This document shows positions 44,529 through 58,849 of a stretch of DNA of 64,000 nt, piece by piece (within the stretch, counting starts at the first letter, position 1; the number at the start of each line of letters is the position of its first letter). The notes under the pieces were generated by a model. That model did not search any database and was not told the origin of the DNA. It saw only the letters and a list, made by a program, of their open reading frames with translations. The stretch comes from Acanthochromis polyacanthus (Eukaryota > Chordata > Actinopteri > Pomacentridae): contig NC_067122.1 of the NCBI RefSeq assembly GCF_021347895.1, positions 37,356,215 through 37,420,214 on the forward strand. The letters are read 5' to 3'. The position numbers and the translations under genes are program-made.

Positions 44529-47500
44529 CTCATGCCACATCCCACCTTCAAATCTGACTCTCCACTGCTCCTTTTATACACAACAGCATCTGCCAGATGA
44601 GTAAATAGATTACAGAATGTGACTCAATACGAGGACTTATTACCTGCAGCTAACAGAGCAACATTTGGATTTGTGGAAGGTAAAAATATATAAATACAAG
44701 CATAAGTGAGCACAGTTAGAGAGTCATGAAAATCCTTCAGCATACACATGCATGCACACACAAACTCACACAGCTCCTGGTGTATTCATTATTGAGAGAG
44801 GTTAACATACTGTACTTCTGGGGTCACTTTAAGTTCTCACATTAATTATAGAAATCAGATTCTAAGTTTACACATGAAAATGTAACCAGAAACAAACAGC
44901 ACTTTGACTCTGAGTTCCGTGTCCCACACAGCTGCTCGGGAAAAAGAAGTATTTAAGATGTGGCTGAAAGTACTCTTCAAACATAGACTACAACAGATCA
45001 CAATTTAACATTTGTGCATTTTGTTGTGTTTGTTCCCATCTTGACATTTAACTGCTGGTATCCAATCAGGCATATCACTGTCACTGTAATGTTCATTCTT
45101 CTTTTGAAGTATTTTTATGTGTCCATTTGTTGTTGTTGTTTTCAGCTGTGATGCACATTTAAATTCTCTTTTCCTGTAAATTTTTTTTTGGGTGGATGGT
45201 TTATATATGGAAATACATGAACCCATCCTGAAAGTATCCCTGATGGGCATTATCAGGTTTATGCAAACAATGACGACTGAGCCTCGGTGAATGTTTCAAT
45301 GTGATTGACTGGTTCACCCAGAAGAGCAGATCTGCATTTATACACCAGAAGTTTGGTGGTGCAGAGCTCCATTATCACTTCTGTTTTGTTTCTTTCAGCT
45401 TTGTTAGAAAATAGTCGTGCATTTTGTCAAATTGGCATACTTAAAAGAGTCAGACATAAGTAGCACCTGTGTGAGAGTACACACTGACCCTAAGAACTTT
45501 GTTAAAAAAGCAACTGGATTTCTCGTTTTGGTTCTCGAAGATGCTTTGTCTTTAATCTGAGGCTTCATGGAACTGAAAAAGCTTCATGGATAAATATCTT
45601 TAAGAACAGGAAAGAGAAGTCCATTTGCTTTTTAATGAAGTTTAGGATTGCCATAACCTGGATAACTGATGATCTACACAGATAACCAAAGTGATGTACA
45701 GACAGCCGTTTCAAAAAATACTTTAATTCTAAAGAAACACAGTGAGTCATGGCCTGTTCTGGTGTTGGGAGTCTTGAATGTATTTCATTTGGTGTCTGCT
45801 GGGGGAAACTGAATATAGTGATACCCTTAGGAAATGTTAAGTCACACTAAAAAAAATGTGGATCATGTCTGTGAGTTTAAATTTGGGTTAGTAATGTCGC
45901 CAAGAGGAGGTGCCATTGTTCACACAAACTGCAGGCTAAAGTTGCAGTTAGTGAAACTCTGCTCCAGACTAAATGTCTGAACACATCTAAATGTATCCAT
46001 GCCAAGTAAATAATATAGACTCCTAAGAACAAAATGGCTATGAGGACTATCACCTTCTGAAGTAAAATGTTGTAGTGGTGCTTTTATTCAGTTTTCTGTA
46101 TTGTTGACTGTCTACACAAGGATAGCCTGAGATGGACTCTCCAAGCTTGCAACCTTCTTTTGGGGAGCAGGTTTAAAGATCCTTCAAGGTGTTTTTTAAT
46201 TGTTAACATGCTCATGTAGCATTTTTTTTAATATATCTACTGGACAACATATCATAAGTGAAACTTTTTTTTTGCGTGATTCTTTTTCAGAATTAAACTA
46301 CTCCAGTTGTTCAACTTGTGCAGCCTAGAGCAGCTTCAGTGTTTGCGTCGTCGGAGAGAACAGGATTATTTTCTTGGAATATTTTCTAAATATCCAACTT
46401 GGATACACTGAGGTGAGTTTTTATGAGTTCAATCAGCTTTAACTCTCATAGCTTACTCCGATTTGGACCCTCCAACTCTTTGCTCCCTTCATAAGTCATC
46501 ATGGTAATGAAACCCTGGTTTTGCTCAAAGGTATGAATTTGAATGTCGACTTCTAATTGAACTTGACACAAAAAAATTGGCCTGAGTAAACCACTTAAGA
46601 AGGTGATTTTGGTGAATTAAATTGGCTTTGCCTCAGGAGTTCACCATTTGAAATGCTTTTATTTTCCATTCATTGTTCATTTAATTCATTGACAGCTTTG
46701 GCAGTCAATGAGGAGTTAAAGTACTTCAGATATTTGTATTAATATCGAGTTTCATGAAAGATTTGAACCTTGACTTCAGCAGCAAAAAATGCACAAAAAG
46801 AAATAAAGAGAATTTCTAAATAAGTTTTATTTATTGTAGTTATCACAGAACTGTCCAAATGTAAAAATGAAGTTATTTAATAGCCTCTGCACAACTGTGA
46901 CCCACTCACACAGTTTTATTCAGTTACTCACTACGTACAGATGGCTAAATGGACCTCAGAGACACCACTGGTTGGTTTAAACAGCCTCAGTCACATGATA
47001 ACTTCTGTGGGCAATTAATTCATAATTAAAAGCAGATAAGTCTTCAGTTTTAATGATTTCAAACGAATATTAAATTAGGTTGTGTTTTCTTGCTATCCTC
47101 AGAAAGAATAATCCTCTTTCCTCTTTCCTTTCGCCTACCTCTGCAGGGAGTTCAGGGTCAGAACATCCTGTAGTGGGAAGAGCTTTGGTAACTTGCTCGA
47201 GGACACTTCAGCAGGAGGAGCTCTTGCCAAAAGCTCTTCTGTGCAACAACTCTGCTCTTCTCTTTCTTTTGTTGAAACTGTATCTGCATGAGGCTGCCAG
47301 CAGAATGACTACACAGAAAGACAGGGTTGGTTTTACATAGTTCCCTGATCAGCAGCACTGCAGGCAGCCAAAAGGAGGAAGGTCTGAGGTGACTGCTGAA
47401 TGATCATGTCAGAGCACGAAGCCAGGAAAAGACATAAAAAGATGGAGAGGAGAGTTGTGTTTTATCACGCTAACTCACCCACTTCCTTAGCCTCTCCCTA

Positions 47501-48660
47501 AGCATCTCCTCTCATTCTGACTCAGGACTTATTTTCCACTTTATTCCTTTTTTTCTTCTCTCCTTTCCCATTTGCATTGTTTCCTCCCTTCCTTCCTCCT
47601 CCCTTCTTCCTTCATCTTTTCCTCCCCAGCGCACCACGTTTGTTTTGAAGTGAAATGAGCGCATTTGATGGGAAGCTGAATAGAAGAGGTGGAGGAGGAG
47701 AGGAGGGGGACTGTGGGAAGGCGGCAGTTCCTATATATAGTGGTGAGCGTGGGTAGATGCCGTATTGACAGGAAAGACACACGATTTCTATCCAAAGCAA
47801 AGCAGAGGGGGAGAAAGGGATAATGAGCTGGAGAGAGAGAGAGAAAAAGGTGTTATTTGTGAGTGTGTACTAGTGACAAAAAAAAGGAAAAAAACAACAA
47901 TGTATCATCGGTGAAACAAGCCAATTCAAATAAACAAACTTTTGATTCAACTGTAATTCACAATGCCCACTTCAGAACAAAGAGTGTTGCCTGAAGTCCA
48001 CATTTGCAGCCAAAAATGTCCTTTTCAAACTCACAGAAGTTCACTTCGAACTCTCATAAAGACTCCCAAATATATAAAATAGTACAAAATGCACAAATAG
48101 GCAGTGTTTATATCATTCTAATGAATATTATGAGCGAAAGGATAAAAAAAGGGGGATGATCGAGAACATACACTGACAAATAAGTATATTTTGTACATTC
48201 TAACTAATAGTGGCCTTTGATCTCAATACTGATAGTGGAAATGAGATTATTAAAAAAAAGTAATAATAATTTACCTCTAAATTATTCAGGTTGATCTCAA
48301 TAATTAACAAAATTATAGGGCCACGATATTTATATTAGCAGTTTTAGTTACATTATTGCGTTAGATTGGTTGTTCTCTATAACAAATAATAGTCCAGTAA
48401 AGTAATATTTTATATATTTTATGTAGGGTTTAGTCCCTATTATGTACATTACTCACTGGTTGATTACTCAGGCAAAATCACACCTAAATAACTCTACTGG
48501 GTCTTAACTGCAGTATTTAGTCTTTTTAAGTTACTTTCATGATGCTATTCATAATACTTTCATTGGAGGACACACACAGGCTGTTCTCTTAGATATGCTG
48601 TCTAAAAACTTGACTTAATTTAATCTTGTTTATGTTACACGTTCGTGATCTTATATATTT
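44529..48660. other. Gene-free stretch
   Basis: Over 4 kb without a recognised gene. The region 47540-47640 is TTCC-rich and drives artefact frames. Only one repeat remnant (45500-45615) was recognised. Confidence 0.45.
45500..45615 (-). repeat. Penelope-type terminal remnant, palindromic
   Basis: 'GCAACTGGATTTCTCGTTTT', 'GGTTCTCGAAGATGCTTTG' and 'TTCATGGAACTGAAAAAGC' resemble the antisense 3' end of teleost Penelope elements. A sense-oriented piece ('CTGAAAAAGCTTCATGGATA', 'CTTTAAGAAC') follows directly, so the remnant folds back on itself. It is strongly diverged. Confidence 0.45.
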
Positions 48661-49240
48661 TTTACTCCATAAAGGAACGTGGCAGAGTTATGTGATGACT
48701 GGCAAATGTTTGTCTGTGTGTCTGTCCATTCGCAACATTGATTGTAAATGGACTTTGGATGAAATTGTCAGGTAAGGTCAGAAATGACACAAGGACCAAC
48801 TGATTAGATTTTGGCAGTGATGCTGCTTATAGTCTGGATCCACGGATTTGTTAAAGATTTCTGGTTCATTGCAAGATAGTGACATGGTGTCACTGTAACC
48901 ATGACAACAAGTGAACACTATGTCAGCGGTCTGCTGATGATCACATGATTATGATCCTAATACAAATCCACCACTGTGGACCTATTGGAAATTATACAAG
49001 GAAAGATTAATTAAATTGTTGGGGTGTTTATGGGTCCCGTCAATTCCCGCCGCACGCTACATATTGAGGTCACATGATTCAGTATCCATGCATGCATAAC
49101 ACACGCCTCTGCTCAGGGCAAAGTCATTGAATTCTGCCACAACGTTTGTCAAGATTTCAGCCGTCGTCAGAAATGATACGACTGAGCATGCTTGGAGGAG
49201 TACTGTGCTCTCTGAGTGCTTTTCTTGCTGAATTTGTTTT
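48661..49240 (+). repeat. Dispersed 'CTCCGCCAAGG' repeat, copy 2
   Basis: This is the longest copy. It begins ACTCCATAAAGGAACGTGGC, contains 'GTCAGAAATGACACAAGGAC', 'CTTATAGTCTGGATCCACGG' and 'CCATGACAACAAGTG', and ends with 'GAAATGATACGACTGAGCAT', 'GCTTGGAGGAGTACTGTG' and 'CTCTCTGAGTGCTTTTCTTG'. A central part (49015-49150) is unique to this copy in the window. Confidence 0.75.
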
Positions 49241-50059
49241 CATTAATCGTTTAATTTTTTTTTTATTGTAAAGGACTTTGTAACTTTGTTTTTAAAATGA
49301 GTTTTATAGCTAAACCAATTCCTATTTCTGTTCTTCTTATAATACATAGCAGCATATTTTTTTTAATGGCATGAAAAAAGTGTCATTATGGTGACACTTT
49401 TTATAAATTTAATGTTGAAACTACTCGAGCTTATTTGGTTCCCACCAGCATTTGGCTTTAAGTTAATTACAAAGAACATGAAATTGCAGCTGCTACATAA
49501 CTTTTCCGCACAAACTTTCCATTTGAAAGTGATCTTTGAACAAACATTATTTACTATGAACCTAACAAAAACAGCTTTGTATGTTGTGAAGATGGTGTGC
49601 AGTACATTGTGATTCATGTTCCAGGGTGGTGAATGTTTACTGTTTGCTTACAGTAGAGAAAAAAATGTTGCTGGGGCTCAGAGAATTATGCAAAAAATGA
49701 TAAATATTTACACTTGACTGAAATGGAGCCGTGACCAATGGCTTCTGCAAACACAGTCTCTGCTGTTCGCTATAATCCTTGACATTTTCATTAAAAATAA
49801 AACCCTGGTTTTGGTATTATTTATGATACATTTCTTCAGTGATGGTAGTAGCCTTCAGTGTGCTACAATATTGTTGTTATGTCTGTATAGCAGTTATTAT
49901 TGTCAGTTTGTCCCCCACTGTACTCACAATACTTTCTCATAAATGCCTTGTATTTTTCCTATCAACCTTTGGTGGCTTTAGGAGGCTAAAGTGCTCCGTT
50001 ATTAATCACCATTGTGTCTTCAAAAGAAAAACACTGAACAGTCATTTATGGCATATTCA
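49241..50059. other. Gene-free stretch
   Basis: AT-rich. It has a small hairpin at 49375-49402 (arms AAAAAGTGTCA and TGACACTTTTT, loop of 6). The antisense and sense frames at 49363-49617 mirror each other and are not a gene. Confidence 0.45.
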
Positions 50060-50949
50060 TACACTGCCTGTCCAAAAAAAGAGAAATTAACGCCTGGATT
50101 TAACTAAGCAAAGAGCTAAGAGCCTTCCATTAGATAATTACTGCAGTGATGAATATGTTTCAGCTGCAACAACTTCTTTAACCCTATAGCTGATGCAGTG
50201 AGGAGCTTCTCATTTCCTAAACAACCATGCTGGAAGACGTATCCTGTGGTCATGGAAAGGATGTGAATCTGTCTCAGAAGGGTCAAATTATTGACCTGCA
50301 TCAAGCAAAGAAAAGAACTAAGGAGGTTTCTGAAATTTCTAAAATCCGGTTAAGAACCATCCAACACATTATTAAAACCTGGTAGGAGAGGGGTGCACCA
50401 TCATCTTTGAGGAATAAATGTGGTCGGAACAAAGTCTTGGATGATCGATAAATGTTTGGATAAAATCATATCATATAGGAAATCAACAGTAGAACTCACA
50501 GTAACATCACTGTCACACATTAAGAGTAACACAAAAGTAGCAAACAATGAGCTCTCAGCTGATCAGTCTGTCTCAACCAGCTCCAGGTGAGTGTTATTAA
50601 CTTGTCAGTTTTCATCGATGCTGGTGTTACCTGGACTCCTCTCCGTGACATCTTTTATGTTTAATAGTGAAAGTAAGAGCATTTCACATTGTCCTCCACA
50701 GAAGTCCAGACCTCAGCCCCACTGAGAATCTTTGGGATGTTCTGGAGAAGACTTAATGCAGCGGTCTGACTCTCCCATCATCAATATAAGCTCTTGGTGA
50801 AAAATTAATCCAACTCTGGGCAGAAATAAATGCTGTAACATTGCAGAGACTCACTGAAATGATGCCACAGCAAGTGTGTGCCATACTCAAAGCTAAAGAC
50901 AGTCCAGCAAAATATGGTGTGCAACTATTTGTTTTGCATGGCCAGTGTA
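50060..50949 (+). pseudogene. Tc1-like element with decayed, internally deleted transposase
   Basis: TA-bounded ends: the left end is CACTGCCTGTCCAAAAAAAG and the right end is GCATGGCCAGTG. Coding traces run from the helix-turn-helix region ('DLHQAKKRTKEVSEISKIRL' near 50300-50350) to the region before the catalytic glutamate (50700-50760, degraded 'SPDLSPTENLW') and the C-terminus (50800-50910). The centre is replaced by unrelated sequence. Same family as 31101-32054, on the other strand. Confidence 0.82.
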
Positions 50950-51546
50950 TCATTATTATATTATTCTGCAGAAAGTAATGGAGCTACAAATCCTCAGCAA
51001 GGTAGTCATTACTTTCAGTGGAATGCTTGTGTGCAGCATGAACACAAATCACACTTGCTTGTGGAAAAAGGAAAAGGCAGATAATTGACGGACTTCAAAC
51101 AACATGGGCTCGTTTGGCTGAAGTGTGCAAAGACACACCGGTTGATGTGATGTTCAAAATTAGATCAGCAGGAATGTTTTCCTGACAAACTAGCTGCTGG
51201 ATGGGAGTTTGGTGCTTCCACATTTCTGGGACCTGAAGTGTTTGTCTCAGTGAAATCTCACAGATTAGACTGAAGTCCCAACGAGCATTTGTGAAATTAA
51301 TTGGATTTCAAAGTGATTCGAGCCGGAAAAGCCTGTCAGCTTCAAATAAACCATTAGCAAACATATTTCTTACATTCATACAGTCATGACAGAGGGATCG
51401 ATGTATTTCATTGTCAAAGGATTTCACTATATTGACTGTACTGTGTATGAAATGTTAATCTTTTCCTAGGGCTAGAACGGTCGCCACGACTACTTTAACG
51501 CTTTTTTTCCTTTTATGCTCCATCCCCTTTTTTCTCTCCTCTAACC
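50950..51546. other. Gene-free stretch
   Basis: No recognised gene or repeat. Confidence 0.4.
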
Positions 51547-51760
51547 CAGGGGTGTCAAACTCCGTTCCTGGAGGGCCACTATCCTGCATGTTTTAGATGT
51601 TTCCCTCTTCCAACACACCTGATTCAAATGATCAGCTTATCATCAAGCTCAGCAGAAGCCTGATAATGAGCCTGATCATTTGAATCAGCTGTGTTGGAAG
51701 AGGGAAACATCTAAAACATGCAGGATAGTGGCCCTCCAGGAACGGATCTTGACACCCCTG
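51547..51760. mobile_element. Palindromic hAT-type MITE
   Basis: The perfect 8-bp duplication CTCTAACC (51539-51546 and 51761-51768) flanks ends CAGGGGTGTCAA and TTGACACCCCTG. The element is a near-perfect palindrome: arms of about 90 bp share 'GGAGGGCCACTATCCTGCAT', 'TTTAGATGTTTCCCTCTTCC' and 'CTGATTCAAATGATCAG' inverted. hAT assignment rests on the 8-bp duplication and the CAGGGGTGTCAAACTC end, a common teleost family. There is no coding capacity. Confidence 0.92.
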
Positions 51761-51768
51761 CTCTAACC

Positions 51769-52116
51769 TCTCCCCTTCACCCCTTTCTATGCTGCTATAC
51801 CTCATCTCACTCTTATTAAGCCTCATTTTCTTGACTCTCTTCCCTTCTTCTCCCTCAGCTTCCCCTTCAAATCCTTCGCTTTCTTCACTTAACCTTCAGT
51901 TTCACTCAATGAAGCCTCATTTCTGTGGCAGTAGTAAATGTAAAGCACTGCGAGGAATGTGAATGCAGGAATAACACCAGCTAAAGCAACATTAACAGCG
52001 AGCGAGGTAGGGAGGAGGAAGGGAAACGCTATAAAAGTAGAGTGAAGAAAGTGAAGAGATAAATGTCAAGTAACAATAAAGCGGGGAACAATAATAGCTG
52101 TATGGTACTCTCTCTC

Positions 52117-52161
<45 letters not shown>

Positions 52162-53099
52162 CAGTTTACCAGTTATTGTTGTTTTGTTCTCATAGGGGAG
52201 AAGAAAAGGGGCACAACTCTTTACTTCCTTGACTTTAATTGTGTTGGTGGAGTCCGGCTCTCGGCTCCTCACTCGAGCGGACCTCTGAAATGGCTGGACA
52301 TTAATTCACACTAAAAATATTAGACACCTTAAAACATCCCCAGCTCCACTGTGAGGAGTTTTAATTTCTCACCGTGGGGCTGCGCTTGTATCATCTGGAG
52401 AAAGAACACAAGCAACTATGAGAGCTGTTTCGATCAAAGTTCAACCTATTTTCTCCACTTCCACTCAGTCTGACTGTGTGTGTGATACACTCACATTCAT
52501 TTTCCAATTAAACTTCATGCTATTATATCTGCTACATTTCTGGTTTGTGTCTTGTGGCCGAAACGTGGTGCTGTGTTTCTCTCAATGCACGCACAATCAA
52601 TGCATTCCTCCCATGGGCACTGTCACGGTTATTGAGTAATCAATAGCACTATTCTCATTAAAGTTATTTCAGAATCAATAATGCATTCAGATTACAGCTA
52701 TAAACTAATCCATACCATTAATAATCCAATCAGCTGGTGTATGATTGCAGGAGATGAGAATCATCTCAGAGCAGCGTTGCATTAACCGCAGCATTGATAG
52801 ATAAAGTGAAAGTGTGTATCACTGAAACCACAGAGGCCAGACAGGGTCCGGCTGATCTTTTACAGGTGCCGGTTAACTGAACTCTATTTATGCTGTGTTT
52901 GGATCGTCCATTCGCCTCCATTTTGTGAATCAGCTATTTTAAGAGCAGTTTCAGAGGGTTTGAAAGGTTTTTTTTTTTTCTTTTAAAGGTACCAAAAGGA
53001 CCCAATTTATCAAACGATAAACTTCCTGATGGTCCTTGAACTGGAAAATTTTTGAGATCTAAGCTTAAAATCATGATATTTCATTGAGATCACTTTGTT
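51769..53099. other. Gene-free stretch with CT/TG tract
   Basis: Contains (CT)n at 52110-52119 directly followed by (TG)n at 52121-52160. 52680-52870 is repeat-poor, rich in TAAT/ATTA words, and is a candidate conserved non-coding element by composition only. Confidence 0.45.
52110..52160. repeat. (CT)n(TG)n microsatellite
   Basis: About 5 CT units followed, after one A, by 20 TG units. Confidence 0.95.
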
Positions 53100-53385
53100 A
53101 CTCCGCCAAGGAGGTGGAACCTCAGTGGAGTTATGGGACCGTCTGTGTTGGTTTGTCTGTCTGTTAGCAACATTACTCAAAAATGGATAAACAGATTTGG
53201 ATGAACTTTTCAGGGAAGGTCATTAATAACACAAGGACCAGTTGATTAGATTTTGGGAGTGATGTGGCTTGTAGTCTGAATCCACAATTTTCTTTTTAAA
53301 TTTCGGCCGTTGGAAATGAAACACTAACTGAGCAGCCTTGGTGGAGTTCTGTCCTCTCTGGGTGATTTTCTAAAAACCATCTGAA
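53100..53385 (+). repeat. Dispersed 'CTCCGCCAAGG' repeat, copy 3
   Basis: Starts ACTCCGCCAAGGAGGTGGAA, contains 'TTAGCAACATTACTCAAAAA', 'AACACAAGGACCAGTTGATT' and 'AGATTTTGGGAGTGATG', then jumps by internal deletion to 'ACTGAGCAGCCTTGGTGGAG' and 'CTCTCTGGGTGATTTTCT'. It keeps both ends, and so best shows the inverted CTCCGCCAAGG/CCTTGGTGGAG termini. Confidence 0.75.
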
Positions 53386-54237
53386 AATTAATTATTAGCT
53401 CTAACCAGATTCTATGAAAACAAAGAATTCTGTACTCCTGATCTGTGAAGTCAGTAGTGAGTCGGCTGTGACCAACAATCACATGATAAAACTTCTGCAA
53501 CTTTTTGCAGAACTGGGCTGAACTGGAGGCGGTGATTTTACAGAGCAGGAGACAATAACAGACACTAAAAACGCTGGAACCAAGACATCTAAAGTTTGTA
53601 GCACACCTTTGTTCTCCAGTATTGATATCACCTGGCAGCTCTTGTTGATTCCAGGTTTTTACGTTTTTTTGTACAATAAAGTAAGAATGAAAGAAACACA
53701 CTGAGCTTGTCAGAATGAACCGGCAGCAACCTTTTCTGTTTTCTCTCACTGTGGGCTCGTTTTTCACTGTAATATAAAACATTGTACGTCAAATGAAACT
53801 ACACAATCTGAAGTCAAAAGAAGTCAAAAATGTCTGTATGACATAATAATAACAAGAATAACAACAACAACAATAATAATAATAACAAGAAGAAGAATAA
53901 GAATGTTGAGTTTCTTTGATATTGGATTTTAATAACATTGAAAACCTGCAATCAACAAGTACAATATTTCTCCAAAGTGCCCACAGGTGTTACTGGTACT
54001 TGAAAAATAGTAGCTAAGCATACTACAGAAATTTCCAACTTCAACAAATGAGGCATTTTTTCACACTATGCTGCAACACTAGAAAGATATGTCACCAAGC
54101 TGAATGTATCCTCCAGCAGCTTGCTGAGGGCTTGTTCCTCTGTTGTTGCTCGCAATCATGCCTAAGTTGTTTCTATTTTTGTCTCTGTGAAAACACAGCC
54201 TGCAGTTCAGGTGAGTAGTTCCTGAATGTTTGTCACA
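53386..54237. other. Gene-free stretch with AAT/AAC microsatellite
   Basis: An imperfect (AAT/AAC/AAG)n array lies at 53843-53905. The 152-codon minus-strand frame 53324-53782 starts in unique sequence and ends inside the dispersed repeat copy; it has no recognisable domain, so I do not call it a gene. Confidence 0.45.
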
Positions 54238-54267
54238 TACACTACCGCTGAAAAGTTCGGACTCACT
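54238..54267 (+). repeat. Left end of a Tc1-type MITE, cut by the intact Tc1 insertion
   Basis: TACACTACCGCTGAAAAGTT followed by CGGACTCACT resembles the terminal inverted repeat of the MITEs at 43421 and 62174. It stops exactly where the intact Tc1 element begins. I could not recognise the remainder of the MITE on the other side, so the call is tentative. Confidence 0.4.
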
Positions 54268-54269
54268 TA

Positions 54270-54482
54270 CACACGTGGACAAAATTGTTGGTACCCCTCA
54301 GTTAAAGAAGGAAAAACCCACAATTCTCACTGAAATCACTTGAAACTCACAAAAGTAACAATAAATAAAAATTTATTGAAAACTAAATAATCAAAATCAG
54401 CCATCACTTTTGAATTGTTGATTAACATAATTATTTAAAAAAACAAACTAATGAAATAGGGCTGGACAAAAATGATGGTACC
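54270..54482. repeat. Tc1 terminal inverted repeat, right-hand end of the gene
   Basis: Starts CACACGTGGACAAAATTG. The outer motif GGACAAAATTGTTGGTACC starts at 54278 and the inner motif GGACAAAAATGATGGTACC at 54464; these are the likely transposase binding sites. It ends 7 bp before the stop codon of the transposase gene. Confidence 0.92.
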
Positions 54483-54488
54483 CATAAC

Positions 54489-55571
<1,083 letters not shown>

Positions 55572-55691
55572 TCACCCTTTAAATAGGCAGACTGACTGAT
55601 TATGAGTTTGGAAACACCTGTGATGTCAATTAAATGACACACCTGAGTTAATCATGTCACTCTGGTCAAATAGTTTTCAATCTTTTATAGA

Positions 55692-55904
55692 GGTATCATC
55701 ATTTTTGTCCAGGCCTGTTTCATTAGTTTGTTTTTTTAAATAATTATGTTAATCAACAATTCAAAAGTAATGGCTGTTTTTGATTATTTAATTTTCAATA
55801 AATTTTTATTTATTGTTACTTTTTTGAGTTTCAAGTGATTTCAGTGAGAATTGTGGGTTTTTCCTTCTTTAACTGAGGGGTACCAACAATTTTGTCCACG
55901 TGTG
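55692..55904. repeat. Tc1 terminal inverted repeat, promoter side
   Basis: Reverse complement of 54270-54482 with about 7 differences. It ends CCACGTGTG before TA and holds the same outer and inner motif pair. It lies about 150 bp upstream of the transposase start and probably contributes to its promoter. Confidence 0.92.
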
Positions 55905-55906
55905 TA

Positions 55907-56955
<1,049 letters not shown>

Positions 56956-56983
56956 AAGATAATACTTGACTGTGTATTTGTGT

Positions 56984-56986
<3 letters not shown>

Positions 56987-57015
<29 letters not shown>
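56987..57015. repeat. (TG)n microsatellite
   Basis: About 14 TG units, 34 bp beyond the compound tract. Confidence 0.9.
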
Positions 57016-57017
<2 letters not shown>

Positions 57018-58849
57018 CATATGTAGACTTGCGTGTGTGTTTGCATCACTTAGGGCCACATGTGACCCTGACCTCAAATACATGCATGACCTCAGCGTGT
57101 GCGTAGCTACAGTGACCTGATGATGCATTCAGGTGGGTTTTGTTTGAGCACACAGTGAATAGAAATCTTGAAGACAAGCCAGAATGCCTCCTCTCCCTGA
57201 GCTGCTCTGGACTCCATGAGGCGCTCACTACTGTGTCACAGCTTGGACAGTGTTTGTTGTGTTTAGCGGTCTGGGGCTGCGTCCACAGATTGGTGGGATT
57301 AAGATTCTGGCAAAGTGTGGTTTTGTGCTGTCTTGCTCCTATTAGATGAAACTTCTAAAGCCAAGCTGCATATCAGAGAGCATAGTAAAACAAAATATGT
57401 AACAGCCGGACCAAAAATCAATAAAATCAATAAACACATAAAGCTTGATGTATAAAGTGATTTGTACCCGCATGTGATAATGACTGAAACTCACTCCTAC
57501 ACACAGTTTACAGCTGTGGATCTTAACCCACACAGCAAACAGAACAATATGGAAATAACTGTGACCAAAGGCAGCTTTCCTTTCCAGGAACTCGGAGCAA
57601 GCCTGAGATGGTGCAAACATTTACAAGAACAACCCCTGCTTGGTCCTTTCAGCCTTTCATTTTGCAATGCGGTGTATTTTACCAGCTTCAACTGCTGTGT
57701 CAACTGAGAGTGTAAGAAAACTACAACAAATAGTAGTTACTCAATGCTATGTTATTGGTGGTGATGATACAGAGGAGAAAAGTGCTACTCAGTGAGGACA
57801 TCAGAGGACAGAATAAATTAAACTGGTTGTGCTCTCCAGGTTTTCAGTTTACATTTGTCCTCTCTGAGTTTAACCACTCACTGTGAAGCCACACACTGCA
57901 GTTTGTCAGGGCTGCTCAGAAGTAGCAACTCCACAGTACGTACTTTACTCTGATTGACAAATGGCCCTGAAAGACGGACTAAAGAGGAGAGTTCGTGCAG
58001 CAAGGAGATGTTCAAAGGTTTGAGCCACACTTGTAAATTCATGCACTTGAAAATGGTCTCATATGTGCAACAATATTTCCCAAATTCTTGTGCTTGTTGT
58101 ACACATTTTTACAATTTGCTATGATAAAGATAAAACCAGCCGTGTATATAAACTAGTTGAACTGGAGCAGTATGTTCCTCAGTTCATCAGCAGTCTCTGT
58201 AGAGGGATGATGCCACAAGACGTTTTAGCTCATTGTGAATGGCTTACAACCTTAATTAAAGCTAGATTATTAAAGTTATGAGGCCATCACATCTTTTCAA
58301 TCTGCTGGTCAAAAGTATTTTGTATACATCCGTGGATCTTTTACTCCGCTCTGCTACAGTGTGTGGGGGCTGCTGTCCAATGTGCTGAACTCTGGAGCTG
58401 TCCGTGGTGCTCACACTGCTAAAAGCTCAGATGTGCAGGACTGATAATAATGATGGTCTACAGTTCTAACAGAACTGACAATATTCTCTATTTCAAGCAG
58501 TAATGTGAAAAAAATCAATATTTTCCATTGCACTGCAATCCTGCATGGTATTTTGCTCCCTTCATGTACATGAAAGGGGGCAATGAAACATTAGGAGCAC
58601 TTCTGAATGTAACACAATCCATTACCACTCCACCACCCACTATGATCTCAATAACAAACACAAAGTATGTTAGATCATATACAGTTAATCCTTAACACCA
58701 TGACCTTTGCATACAAATCGCATATAAATGCACTGTAAATTGTTCTAGGTGGCACAATTGATGGTTCAATGATGGCGCCTTTTGTGTAAATAAGTATAGC
58801 ATATTGAACAACTGATTACTATAAATAAATTTTAAATTGTGGTCGGACG
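57016..58849. other. Gene-free stretch
   Basis: No recognised gene. A small imperfect palindrome (GCTCCCTTCATGTACATGAA followed by AGGGGGC) lies at 58556-58582. Frames at 57342-57707 on both strands mirror each other and carry no motif. Confidence 0.45.

Noticed and set aside
53324..53782. 152-codon open frame, minus strand
   Set aside because: It overlaps a dispersed repeat at one end, has no recognisable domain, signal or family wording, and no splice context that supports an exon.
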